Below, piece after piece: positions 24,673-36,266 of a DNA stretch of 64,000 nt. Both the position numbers and the translations under genes were made by a program. The notes under the pieces are model-generated. The model searched no databases. It saw only the letters and a list, made by a program, of their open reading frames with translations, and was not told the DNA's origin. Source of the stretch: Neospora caninum Liverpool. Its lineage: Eukaryota; Apicomplexa; Conoidasida; Eucoccidiorida; Sarcocystidae. The stretch is taken from the NCBI RefSeq assembly GCF_000208865.1, contig NC_018393.1, positions 3,428,714-3,492,713 on the forward strand, written 5' to 3'. Numbering within the stretch: position 1 is the stretch's first letter; each line of letters starts with the position of its first letter.

Positions 24673-26922
24673 CTAAGCGAATTTGACAACGAGAGCGGCT
24701 GCATGCAGCCACAGCAGAGCTTCAGCTTTTTCCACGTCGTGCGCGCCTTCAACGTAGCCGAAGCGTTTCTGTTGTTCCTCGGCTTCAATGTTTGCTGCTT
24801 GCCAAAAGTAAGTAATCCGCTCATTTAATTCCGCTCGCAGGCCGTCGTTCGGCTGTTGCTGGTCCTCGCCAGCTAAGACCCCGTCGGAGGCTGTGGAAGG
24901 CGTTTTTGACTCTCCAAAACTCGACAGAGTCCTCTCCGCCTGGTTGGCCTGGTGTTCGCTGTCAGCGCCGCCGCACAGAGACTGCAGAAGTTCGTCAGCG
25001 AGGATGAGGGAGCGAAGCTGCATGGCGGCGACTTGGAACGCCGCGAGGTAAAACGGAGAGCACGAGCAGTAGAAGGTTTCGAGACGCTGTGGAGACAAGG
25101 GGAAAGACGCGACGGGGAACGGTGAGAGACAAAGACGACCGAGAGGAAGGTGACAAAGATCAGGACCAAAATGAAAGCGGGCTGCAGATAGAGAGCCTGG
25201 CGGGACAACGCCGCAAACAAAGACGCCGAGACGAAGAGGTCGAGGCAGACACACGACACACACACGGAGCAAAAGGGTAAAGGGAGAACGCAGAGGAAAC
25301 GAACAAACACGCGAGCACGCAGCAGGCAGCTAGAGCGGCAAAGCGGAAGGAGGCACGGGACGGCGGACGCCACCACGAAAGTGGCGAAAACATCGAAAGG
25401 ACGAAATACACAAGCGTACCTCCACGACGCTGTTGCTTTGGTGAACGATCGAAAACCCTTTGTTGCGGTGTAGAGACTCCCCGCCGCATCGGCGCCTCTC
25501 GAAAGCCCGCACGTGCGCTTCGAGAACGTCTTCTTCCCTTCGCCGGACTTCGTCCTTCCATGGGCCGCTCAGGCGCTCTCGCAGGAACCGCGACGCCGAC
25601 GAGAAAGGTTCTTCTTCTGACGGGAGAGGCGCGGCGCTTCCCAAAGGTGCACAGCCTGGGACAGACAGAGGCGACTGCTTTTCCTCGGGTCCGCTCACTT
25701 CTTCTCTCGACAAGGCTGTATCGCCGTCGAGCAGAGACACCAGGGTGGCTGCCGTCTCTCTGGGGTTCGCTTGAATGCGGTCAACTGCGGTGAAGACGAT
25801 CGAGGAAACAGGCTGTCGGAGAGCAAACGGCCGTTCCCTGATGAACCGCTGGAGCCTGGCGCCGTGTTCGTGGACCCAGTCTCTGCTCGCGCGCCTTCCC
25901 TCGGCTGAGTCGTGCGTCCCGGGCATCCCTTCGCCTCCTTCTGCACAACGTCCCGACGGCGGGGGGGACAGAGACGAAGCTAGAGAAACAGTCGCCGACG
26001 GAGACCGAGAAGACGTGCGCAACGCGGACTCCTTGCTATCTGGCGTCTCGTTCCCGGCTGAGCGAGCCAGGCACTTCCGCAGCTCGGCTCGGAGCCCCAA
26101 CTGCTCAGCTGCAACCAAAAGAGCGAGATCCTGCGAGGGGAAGAGAAGGTCGCGCGAGCCGGGAGTCCGGAAAGTCTCGTCGTCCAGCAGCAGACGGAAT
26201 CCGAGAGACGAAGAAGAAAACGAAGAGGAAGACGGCGGAGAAGCGCGAGCTGAGGCGGAGGAAGAGGCGACATGCGGGGCGAGAAGCTTCGTTTCCGTGG
26301 CTGTTCCGGCGGTCCGTCGAACTTCTTCAACGCGGATACGGGAGTCCGTGCCCAGGGCGTTTTGCTTCAGAGACCGAAGAAGCGTGTAGCCAACTGCAGG
26401 GGGCGAGGCGGAAGAAAAATGTCGCCTAAATCCATCACCCCTGAGGAGCGTCCAAAGCCTCCCTCCGTTGTGTCCCACGGCTTTCGCTCGCCCACAGGAA
26501 AGGCAGTCAAAGACAAGTGCATGTCTCTCTTGACGGCGCTTCTTCTGCGTGGAGACTGACGCACACTGCGGGAGACCAGGGATGTCTCCTTTCTCCTGCG
26601 ACAGAAAATCCTCATCTCGGTCACCACCGCTCCGCGATTTTGTAGATGAGCACCGGTGAGGACGCCGAGCACGCGCCGGCAACGCAGAAGACGCAGGCCG
26701 CGCAACGGGCTCTCGCCGCAAGAAAGCCGAGCAGAGTCGCAAGATGTGTCCCTCCGAGGCGGGGCGCGCCGGACCGGGGGGAGTGTGTCGTCTGAGGGGT
26801 CTGACGCCACCAAGAGGCACGAGCGAGGAGGAGCAGACGCGCGATCCTGCAGAGGCGAAAGACGCAAGCGACGCCACGCGAGATCCCGACGCTAGGGGAA
26901 AGGGAGAGGCAGCGAACCTCAT
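24673..26922 (-). CDS. ATP12: ATP12 family F1-ATPase assembly chaperone
   Basis: Two exons, 26922-25420 and 25086-24673, joined in phase 0 (GAG|GTACGC and CCACAG|CGT), give about 638 residues. ATP12 binds the F1 alpha subunit in the mitochondrial matrix and promotes its assembly into ATP synthase. Family features in order: GFRLLLDDETFRTPGS (the LDGR.vrTP region), LLFPSQDLALLVAAE, SSIVFTAVDRI (the L.NTAiDR region), a divergent middle, FYLAAFQVAAMQLRSLILA, and the C-terminal QKRFGYVEGAHDVEKAEALL (the WG.vE..HD signature). The N-terminus is rich in Arg, Ser and Ala, consistent with a mitochondrial presequence. It is about twice the usual length because of Ser/Arg-rich inserts around residues 30-190 and 290-370. 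The gene is divergent from CPSF4. Confidence 0.85.
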
Positions 26923-28164
26923 CTCGGCTCACAACCAGCGGCTGGACAGCAGAGCACGCCGAGGAAGGACGAAACGCAGCGAGAAGGACAAAAACAGCGA
27001 GAAGGACAAGAATGCGACGCACCCCACACATCCGGAGGCAAGACGCCTCCGCGGAGAAGGTCACCCCGAGGAAAAGAAGGCGGGGGGAGAAGGGAGCGCG
27101 AGCGCAGCGCGGGAGGAAGCCGAGGCCGGGAGGGCGGGAGTAAAAGGGGAGGCGTGAGGGGGAGCAGAGAGACCGGAAGAGACAGAGGACACAGAAGGAA
27201 TTAATGAAGAAGGCAGAAGGGCCGGAATGGAAACGGCAACGTCCTTCGTCCGTTTCTCTCCACGAAGGCAAGGAATGCCTGATTCTGAGTGTTGCCACGA
27301 GGGTGTGCGAAGACGCCCGAGACGCGGAGCGTGAGAGAAACCTCAGGCTGAGCAGGAGAGAGAAGAGCACGGAGGGGCCGGGAGAAGCTGGAGAGGACAG
27401 TCTCTCTCCTTCGTTGGTTGACGGAATTAATAAGGATCGCGTGAGATAACTAAAAAGAGAGAAGAAACCGAGAGGGAAGATAACGAAGGAGAAAAGGACA
27501 CAAAGATGCACGCGTGAGTTGCCGGTTACATGCAAAAACCACGGCTTTTTGCATGCTGTCAACTTCCCGCTCTGCATCAATTTATGTTTGCAGTCCTCTT
27601 TCTTCCTTTGGTTGCCTTCAAGTTTTATACTGCTTCTTCTGTTTTCTCGGAACAGCGAAACAGTTACAGATGAGGAGTGCTCGGTTCTCCGCCGGGACAA
27701 TGTCTCCCCGGCGACCGTAGTGTACGTACTGTGTCTCTGCGCCCTTCCCTCGTTTCCCCTGCCGGCTCCTCCAGAGCTTTTTCCTCATCCCTTTGTGTCT
27801 CTTCTTCTTTGGTCCATTAAGAGGCTTCCAGGTTTTCCGTATCTCTCTTTCCGCGCATTCGTCTTTCAGTCCCTCGTCCTCTCCTTCTTCCTCTCCTTCT
27901 TCCTCTCTCTCCTGCGTCGACCGCTTACGCTCTCCGTAGTTCGCTGCCTCTCGTCTGAGCCTTTGATCCGTCTTCGCCGCCCATTTTCTTTTTCTCTGTT
28001 TTCCTCGCGGTTTCGCCTCTTCTGCCTGTCATTGCGTTTGGTGAACAGCTTGTCAATGGGGCGGGCAGTGACCGCCCCGGACTTCCGGCCGGCAGCGTCT
28101 CGTGCGTGCGGACTCTTTTTTCTTGAGGAGAAACTCCGTTTTCTCTCGCCTCTGTTTTAATACG
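26923..28164. promoter_or_regulatory. Divergent intergenic region (ATP12 / CPSF4)
   Basis: About 1.24 kb lies between the ATGs of two divergent genes. The right part becomes strongly C/T-rich on the plus strand from about 27720 toward CPSF4, as expected for a leader. Long open frames across it, for example 26621-27700 on the minus strand, lack coding character. Confidence 0.45.
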
Positions 28165-31100
28165 ATGTCTCTGCCACCCTTGGGGCCCAACAATGCGGCA
28201 TCGCCTTCATCTTTCGTGCCGCCGATTCTTCCTCCGAGCTATCCCTTTAGCTCCTTTGCTTCGCCGTCTCTCGCCCTCTCTGTCCAGGCTCGTGCGCTTC
28301 TGCCTCTTGTCTCCCCACCTTCCGCCTCGTCGCTCAGAAAGCGAAGGAAACGTTCTCTCCACGACTTCTTAACTCCCGCCTGTCCAACTGCGCGGTCTCT
28401 TCCGTCCTCTTCGCTCGCCTCGTCTGCGTCTCCGCCTGCGTCGGTCACGGATCAGCGATTCCAGTTTTCTTTTGAGTCTTCTCTGGATCAACAGAAACAG
28501 GAGGAGGGGCGCCTGCTGAACGAGCAGGGGATCTCCAGAGCAGACTGCGTGAGCGGACGTCAATGGGGAAGACACACCGTTGTGTGCAGGCACTGGTGGA
28601 AAGGGATGTGCATGAAAGGCGAGTTCTGCGACTTTCTTCACCAACTCATCTACCACCGGATGCCCGCGTGCCGGAACCAACTGTGCTGTCCAGATACCAG
28701 ACGGTAAGCCAGGCTCAGACGCTCGAGCGTCAGAACGCAAGACCCGCGCCCATACAGTCAAAGAATCGTCGCTTCACCGGCGTAAATGCCAGGAAACAGA
28801 TAGGCGGACACGTGCACGCCCTGTCTATACAAATACACATGCGCCCGTCCTCCTTTCGACGTGGAGAGAGGCGTGCCTGAGTTTATATATATATACATAC
28901 ATATATATACATATTTATTGACAGAGGGAGCAGTGGAAAAGCGTCTATGTGTGCCCACCCACAGCTGCGGTAGTAGATATATATATATATATATATATAT
29001 CCGGCAGATATGTATATATATATATATATGTATGTTTGATTTCCTCCCGAATTGCGGCGCCTTTCGCTGTGTCGGAGTGTCTCTCATTGTCGCTGCTCTG
29101 CTCGGTTGTTTTTCGGCGCAGAGGCTCTCTCCCTGGGTCTCTGGTCTCTCCTCTGTGTTTCTCCGCCCCCTTTGTTCTCCGTGTTTGTCCCACTTGTCCC
29201 TTTCGCTTCGCTCGAGAGCCGCGTTTGTTTGCAGCGGGTGTTGCCCGTTCCGACACGAAGAGGCGGGCGCTCCGGCGGGAGGGACGAAGCCCCCAGCGGG
29301 GCCCTCGGCGCCTGCGACCGGCGACGGGGCGGCCGTCGCTGCGGGAGGCGAGGGCGACGACGGGAGCGGCTCTTTCGGGGCGACGCTTCCGGACTTCACT
29401 TCGACGGACTACGTGTCCGGCGGCGCGGGAGTGAGCAGCAGCCAGCAGGAATGCGTGAACTACTTCCTGGGGTTCTGTAAGCACGGGCCGAAGTGTCGTC
29501 GTAGACACACGGCGCGAAACCGACGAGACGTCCCGTCGATTCTGCCCACGTGGTTCCTCGATCAAATTCTGGCCAATCCGGTGAGCAGCGACACAGATGG
29601 CGACACTGCAGAGAAGCGAACTCTCAGAACAAGGGGAGAGAGAGAATGGCGGCAAAGAGACGCTAGAGATCAGGGAAGAACAGGGAGTCTGGCGAAACAC
29701 ATTCCTGCAGACAAACTCATGGCGGATGAGACATCAAGATGCATCCGTGTGTAGATCTACGCACGCCAAGCAGAGGGCATACAGTTTCGGCGCGGGCGAA
29801 AAACAAAGATTAAGAGACGCGGATGCAAGCGGAGTGTAAACAAATCGGCGGGAGAAACGAGAGTGATATGGGAGAGAATGACTCCCGTGGATGGACAGTA
29901 CGTTTTTGCCTGTTGTGTACCCGTGTGAGCGTCTCTGAATGTGGAGGAAGAGATAGCGACATGTCGATGCATACATACACATGCTTCTCGGCGTGGGTTT
30001 CCCATTTGCTCTCCTTTCGCTTTGATTCCCATAAAAGCATATATATGTATGTATATATATATATATATATATGCTTTTATATGCATTGTTGCATGTGGAT
30101 GTACATGTCTGTATGTGTGTATTTGTGGTAGCGATGTGAACCTGCAGCGAGGCGGGTGCACGTGTGTGTGTGAGGCAGCGCGTGTTGCTTGGGTCGCCGA
30201 AGGGCTGTGGATGTCGCGAAGGCGTGGGTGTGGTTTTCTCTCTTCAGCAAGTGTTCCCAACGGAGCTGGACTCGGAGAGTGAAGATCAACTGGCTCGAGT
30301 GGTCAGCCTCTGTCGGCAGCTTGCGCAGGCGTCCCGGGGATCGGCCCCAGCGCCGCCGGTCTCTTCCCACGCGAGTCTCTCCTCGTTTTCGACTGCTCCA
30401 GCGGGCGCGAGTTTGCGTGGAGGGGCGGACCCCTCGCGGGGCGCGTCGATGAGTGAGAGCCAGGCTGCCGAGAAAGAGCGATCGGCCTTTCGCAGTTCGT
30501 TCTCTTCCGCGGCTGCATCTGCAGGCGCAGCTTCTGCGGCCTTCCCGTCTGGCGCGTACGCCGCAGCGGGGACGCAGCGAGAAGGCGCGTTCTCTTCGGC
30601 CGCGCTGCTCGTCCCGTCGACGACCTGCGTGGTTCCGCTCCTCGTCGATCCCCTCGGCCAGGCGGCTTCGCCCCAGAGCACCAAGCGCTTCTTCATCATC
30701 AAAAGCAACCGGATGAGCAACATCTACACGTCTGTCCAGCACGGCGTCTGGGCCACGAGCAAAGGCAACACGCGGAAGCTGATCAATGCATTCACCTCCA
30801 CTGACCACGTCTTGCTGCTCTTTTCGGCAAACGAGAGCGGAGGCTTCCAGGGGTTTGGCAGGATGATGACTCTGCCCGACGCGCAACTCTTCCCTGGCAT
30901 CTGGGGCCCAGTGCAGCTGCGCCTCGGAGGCAACTTCCGCGTCATGTGGCTGAAGCAGTGCAAGGTCGAGTTCGAAGAACTCGGGAAAGTGACCAACCCC
31001 TGGAACGAGGACTTGCCGCTGCGGAAAAGCAGAGATGGAACGGTGGGAAGCGACGCCTTGGCCCCTCTGTCCCCAAACCCCACGGAGACCCGAAAAGCTG

Positions 31101-31628
31101 CACATGCAAGCATGCGGGATCATCTACACTTTTCGTTATTGGACAAAACACGTGTTAACAGACGAATCCATCCGAGACGTGCGCTTTTGCGAACGGCATT
31201 TTTTATTTATTCATACGTCTTTTGGTGCACCCGCCGTTGCATCCTCTTGTGTACGTCCAGGCACCGGTCGACGCGTGTGTCTATGTCCAGCTTTTTGTGG
31301 ATTCTTCCCGCTTTGTTTTCAGGAAGTGCCTCCAGCGTTAGGGTCTCTGTTGTGCACGTGGATGGCCCAGAGACCGTCCGAGGATCTGCTAGCCGGCACC
31401 GGCATCGACGCTGCAACTCGCATCGATCACTCGGCCTTCTTCACGATGCTTCTCCAGAACAAGCTGCTGTCTGTCCCTCCCTCGGGAACCGTGGAGGGGA
31501 CACTGCAGCCGACAGCGCCGATCGAGTTGCGAGGACACTGTGGATCCCAGCCTCAGATGGCGAACGGCCGCGCCGGGGGAGTCTCTGGTGGAGACGGGGG
31601 TCAGTACGGCGGACAGCACTGGTCGTGA
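28165..31628 (+). CDS. CPSF4: CPSF30-type zinc-finger protein with YTH domain (CPSF4)
   Basis: Four exons, 28165-28703, 29235-29580, 30248-31042 and 31323-31628, all in phase, give about 661 residues. CPSF30 is the zinc-finger subunit of the cleavage and polyadenylation factor that helps read the poly(A) signal. CCCH fingers seen: VCRHWWKGMCMKGEFCDFLH; a second split over the exon 1/2 junction and ending GCCPFRH; and CVNYFLGFCKHGPKCRRRH. Fewer fingers are clear than the usual five. Exon 3 then encodes a YTH domain: RFFIIKSNRMSNIYTSVQ, GVWATSKGNTRKLINAF, LLLFSANESGGFQGFG, GNFRVMWLKQ. The Trp of GVWAT and the later Trp that help form the m6A cage are kept, so binding is plausible. The YTH fusion is the plant-like arrangement, also reported for Toxoplasma CPSF4, where m6A reading is coupled to 3'-end formation. 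The region between fingers and YTH is Ser/Ala-rich, and the C-terminus is Gly/Gln-rich. Confidence 0.92.
28976..29033. repeat. TA microsatellite in CPSF4 intron 1
   Basis: Two TA runs are separated by a short CCGGCAGATATG spacer. The element lies between the exons ending 28703 and starting 29235. A shorter interrupted TA run lies at about 28883-28917 in the same intron. Confidence 0.85.
30031..30080. repeat. TA hairpin in CPSF4 intron 2
   Basis: ATAAAAGCATATATA is followed by a TA spacer and then the exact reverse complement, giving a 15-bp perfect outer stem. It lies in the intron 29581-30247 and could fold in the pre-mRNA. Confidence 0.85.
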
Positions 31629-31738
31629 AACGCGAAAGACGAGGAAGACGATCGTGCGAAAGGAAACTCAGTGTGAAAACAGACGGAAGCCGTTCTCTCC
31701 CCATGCTGGGCCAGATGGACGTTTTGATGTCGTAGACT

Positions 31739-31765
31739 GGGGGCGGGGGGTGGGGGGGGGTGGGG
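31739..31765 (+). other. G-quadruplex-prone tract downstream of CPSF4
   Basis: Guanine runs of about 5, 6, 9 and 4 are separated by single C or T bases, roughly 110 bases after the CPSF4 stop codon and on its sense strand. If it is in the 3' UTR it could fold in the mRNA. Confidence 0.6.
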
Positions 31766-32570
31766 AAGGCGGACAAGGCGAATGAACCAGGCGCGGGCGC
31801 GAGCGTGGTCGCAAAGACGAAATAGGAGGCGAATGAACACGAAGGGAGGATCGGGCAGAGAGAGAAGAGAAGGTGGAGAAAAGGCAGAGGACGAGAGGCA
31901 ATGGTGCACAGACATAGTGTGTAACAGCCAATCAGGACAGGGACAAGGCAGAACGACAGAGAGAAAGGGAGAAGTGAGGAAGACGGGGAACAACGAGGTC
32001 CATTCTCTCTCACGTGGTGAGGAAAAGGAAAAGTGTCGCAGGACCAGAGCGGGGGTGCTGGGCACCAGAAATGTCTTGGTTTCCCTGCATGTTCCCCAGT
32101 CGATGCGTTAAGGGATGAGAACGACGGAATGAAGACGGACGAGTCGCCGTCTTCCTGGCGCGCGTGGCAATGTTGCCTCAGTTGTTCATTTCGTCTTACT
32201 GTATTTGCCACTCGCGTGCTCCCTGTCCGGTCATATATCCAGGCCGAACTAGCCCGTGGCGCGAGATCAGTACACTGTAGGATCGATGCTTTCTACGCAG
32301 TCGCTGCTTGATACATGAAGGAAGACAGACCGATCTTGCACGGAAAATGCCGAGGCGGCAGGGGTCTGCCTAGGCGGCGCGATCCCAAAAATCAGAACCC
32401 ATGGGGACAAGAACGAGCCGTCTCACGATCCGTCAAAAAAGGAGTGGTAGCAGGCCGTCGCTTCATTTTCGTGTGCTGCACAAAACGGGAATCGAGGCAT
32501 GGAAGCCCTTGAACAAAATCATGTCGTTTTTAGACCGACACCGTCTGCGCGTGTTTGTCACCTCAGTTCC

Positions 32571-32651
32571 CAACCTGCTTTCTCCAATACCAAATATTTG
32601 GGACCTTGGCTCCTTGGAGGATACTACTATCCGATGTAACATTAAACGATT
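32571..32651 (+). pseudogene. Mitochondrial cytochrome b-like fragment (NUMT)
   Basis: Read in one frame the segment begins NLLSPIP, and in a shifted frame it continues with SDVTL. Apicomplexan cytochrome b has NLLSPIP, then PWLLGGYYVSDVTLKRF, in the same order and spacing. The DNA keeps CCTTGGCTCCTTGGAGGATA with apparent single-base losses that break the frame. No start codon, intron or surrounding gene is present. The fragment fits nuclear insertion of mitochondrial DNA, which is frequent in Toxoplasma. The limits given are approximate. Confidence 0.65.
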
Positions 32652-35391
32652 CACTCCGCGGGGTGAGAAGGCTGCGCCCTCCGCCAAAAAGTAAATCGGC
32701 CTTCCAGACCCTCGAGTTCTCGGCTCCCTTTGGTGGTACGGTCCTGGCACGGAGGCGAAGTACCATTTGCTCGTCCGGTGATCGTTCCCCGCCTCGTTGT
32801 GTGGTTCGCCGCCACTCGCTTCGCCCCCCTTTCCAAAAGATAAAGATTCATACCACAGGTTCCCAACAGCGAGCGCAGTTCTATAGTTAGAGAGACGAAA
32901 CGGTCGTTGCAGCATAGCGTCTTCCTCTACTCCGCAGCTGTGCAGCTGCCTCTGTCAGGGATTGCGTCTGAGCAGTCGGCCCAAACCACCCTCGTGAGAC
33001 TGCAAAACCTTGTGTTTCACCCAGAATGACTTGTGGATCTCATTTCGGCTAGACGCAGTAAATCTCAAGCCTGTCAAGTCGAACGAGGACGCGTGGGCGA
33101 ACACTGGCAAATCCTTTTACGAAGTTTCCTTCCGAGTTGCCCCCCGTTTGTTCAGCGCACCCTTGTGGCCATATTTGGGTTGGGCGCTCGAGCGTTTTGG
33201 AAGACGAGGAAAACGGCCTGTGGTCTCTCGTGTCTTTGCCGGGGCCGCTCGATCATCCGACTCCGATTGCATTTCTAGGCGTAATCTATGGCTTACTCTT
33301 ACCACGCGGATCAACAGCGAGAGCAATCTACTGGTCACGCTAGTGAGGTGACGCACTGCACCAGTACACGGGTTGTTGAATCATCCCCGGCAGCCCTAAA
33401 ACAGGAACTCGCGCGACGGCAGAGCAAATGTGTTGACCGTCGTCCAGTACGACCGGTTCGACTCCTCGACTCTGTTTCCCGTGGATGAATGATCTCTGCA
33501 TCGCTCGCTCATTCAAGAGTTTAGTGGCGTTCGGCAACCCGTTCCACATTTCCGAGTGTGGTGTCCCCGTTTGCCGTTCTCAGGCGAACAACAGTTGCAA
33601 CAGGGGGCAGAAAGACAGAATACTTCACGCGCAGCTCTGCTGCGTTTTCCTGGACTGCTGTTCTTGGTGGAACATGTCCTCCCACTCCGGCGCTTCGTTC
33701 CCCTGCGAAGCGAAGCGCACTGAGGCTCATCAACACGTGCCGGCCTCTGAGAAAATCCCCCCCATGAGCCGAGGGTATCATGGCTATTCCTTTCGAGAGG
33801 TACATATGAAGCCAAGACCCTTCGCACTCCATGCTGGCGTTTGAGGTGTAGCTGTTTCCTGCGCATGGCAAAAAGAGGGTTCGTCTATACACGCGAAAGC
33901 TCGTTTTTTCCTCTCGGGTTGGCGGGCAGCATGGGATGCTACGTCAAAACCCCGAACTACCGACTTTTTGCTTGGGGTGTGTAACTTCATCTCAAAAGTA
34001 TCCCAGTTGTGACACGTGCATTTATGAATGCCTCATATCAGCTCGCCTCTTAATAAGAGTTCGTAACACTCATGTGCAGTGTACACTCACTTTTGCAAGT
34101 GACCGTGCTGGAATCTGCCGCCCGTTATTTTTGTACCCTGCCTTCGATTCCAGTGTTTGAGGATACCCGAACCAGAGTGATTGGAGCCCGTTTGACAGCC
34201 GCTATGTATTTATGCCGAGCTGGAACTCCATCCAGAGTCAAAAAGTACACGACTCCGCCCATGCCAGCGCTATTTGGCTATCTCAGCACACAATGGACGC
34301 CATTTGCTGAATGTCATCGAAGCGTCTCCAACATAGAGAGCTGACGTGATTGGCCTCTGAGTTACACGTGCGCCTCGCGCACACTATACCGTGGGGACGA
34401 CGCCAGCGCGACAGCGGAGGAACAGATTTCGCGTCCAATTGTCCGTCGGGCTACTATAGTGACCGAAAATGTGAAGGTTGCTCTATGCACTGACGCTGAA
34501 TATAATTGAGGGATTTCCTGCGCTACAGCTGGCGAAAACGGGACCAAAATAATCGCGGAAAATTGTGCAGACCTTCAGAAGCACAGAAGTCGTGTGCGTT
34601 TCTCCCATCCGCGTCGCTCTGTCACGGTGTAGGCGCGCCGCTACACAAAGACGGACAATGCAAAAGTGCTGGAATCAGTTTTGGTCAATTCAAAAGCATA
34701 AAAAACGCCACACACGCGGAGCTAGCTTGCTGTGGAGTTGTGATGCGTGCATGGCGCACCGTGTTTTACACAACAAAGGAAAACTGGCGATTCCTGAACA
34801 CTGAACATGTCACAGTCATGTGGTCCCAGGGCTATGTTTGTAGCTTCGCACGCGCACACTTGTCTTTCGATTGGTCAACGGACTGAGTCACCAAAAACCG
34901 CTTCTACGAAGGGCGCTTTCCGCGGCATACAAACACGCTTCGCAAAAACAAAAGCCCGACCTCCTACGGCGGACAGATTATACCAACTCACATATATGCG
35001 CTTCCTCGGACCGACGGTCCCTACGCGATGTGGATATTCGGGATACTGAAACACAGGCGTCTCTCACGCCTCAAATCGTCTTTCCAAATATTTGCACATA
35101 GGCGGGGGGAGGCGGGGGCGAAGGGCAGAGTCCACATCATGACCGCGCTCCACTCGCACGCACTGGACCCGAACGCGTTGAACCCGAAAACGCTTCTCCG
35201 CTGTCACTGCTTCTGCAGGCAGACAAGCGTCCCAATACGGCGCTCAGCCGTGTGCTCCTTCAGCTTACAGGGATGCAGCTTGAGTGCGATTGGGCTCTTG
35301 CGCGGTTAGCGTCTTCGCTGGGAAAAAATTGCAGTTCTTTACTCTACAAACTCGGGCCCAAATCGCTGCGAGCGTCTTCAGTTGCCCCCAC

Positions 35392-36049
35392 TCAACTTCG
35401 CCGACGATGCTTGATACATCTCCAATATGAGGAAAAAAGCACTGTCGTTGCAAACCGCCAGACTCGTTCGCGACCGGCACTAAGCAGCCTTGTTTCTGCA
35501 CACACGGTCGCGGGCGGACCCACGACAGGACGCCTATCGATGAGGCGCGTCCGGATTGGCCTCTCTCTTTTCAAAGGACGACTAGCCGAACGCCTTCTCG
35601 TTGACAGGATCGGTTTGTTGGCGCTGTTCATACAGCTGGCCTCGCTGCCCACTGGCATCACAGTCGTCGTTTTCCGGAAAGAGTAGCCTCGTCTGGTATC
35701 GGATTCGACGAAGTATGTTGCCTCGGATCTTCCTTCCTTGCGGGTAAACGCCAGCTCTTCCGTGTCCACCGCATCCTCGAAATCGATCAGCGTCAGACTG
35801 CTTCCATCAGTTGTCTCACCGACACCACTGTGTGTCTCGTCATCGAAGCACATTAGTCCCCCTCTTTCACAGAGGGCGTTTGTCCACTACGAAGTGCCCT
35901 CCCTTTTCCTCACGACCACGCCAACCGACAGACAACTGAGTTTCGGACTGTTCCTTGTACCCCTCGAGCTCCGGTTCATCGTTCTCAATGAGACGGAATC
36001 GACTTGCCTTGTGGCGGTGGCGGTCCATTCTCTGATTTGGCCCTATCAC
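35392..36049 (-). pseudogene. Possible remnant coding sequence (two short open frames)
   Basis: I do not recognise this. On the minus strand, 36049-35867 encodes a charged stretch (RLIENDEPELEGYKEQSE) with a stop after VVDKRPL. In a second frame, 35853-35392 starts with ATG and reads MCFDDETHSGVGETTDG, then an acidic and then an Arg-rich segment. Both look more protein-like than the surrounding DNA. They lie just downstream of the repeat protein on the same strand, so they could be its 3' exons, a decayed neighbour, or chance. Confidence 0.25.
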
Positions 36050-36266
36050 CTACTACTGGGTACGCTCTTGTCTCTCTCACAACAACTTGTGGAATTCCTA
36101 GGAGTTATCGTCCTCCAAATCAGGATATGAGGGCAGTCATTTCTCCACGCGCTTCCTCCGGGAAGGTGCTGACCGGCATCCAATCATCAGGTTCAATTCT
36201 GGGGTTGGCGTAGTGGCCGCAAGCTTTTCCCGGACCTTACGGCATTGCGGAGGCTCACGCCGGAGT

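Larger units (their letters stand above)
31629..36266. other. Gene-poor region
   Basis: The first few hundred bases should be the CPSF4 3' UTR. The remaining ~4 kb has no exon I can defend. It is less C/T- or A/G-skewed than the gene-rich parts and looks compositionally different. It holds a G-rich tract, a mitochondrial-like fragment and, near the right end, two short minus-strand open frames listed separately. A plus-strand frame at 33010-33351 has mixed character and no match. Confidence 0.4.

Noticed and set aside
26621..27700. 359-codon minus-strand frame upstream of ATP12
   Set aside because: It overlaps ATP12 exon 1 in another frame and consists of leader-type pyrimidine-rich sequence.
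33010..33351. Plus-strand 113-codon frame
   Set aside because: Mixed character, no domain, and no neighbouring exons in phase.
33440..33480. tRNA-like GGTTCGACTCC element
   Set aside because: Flanking bases do not form the T stem and the rest of a tRNA is absent.
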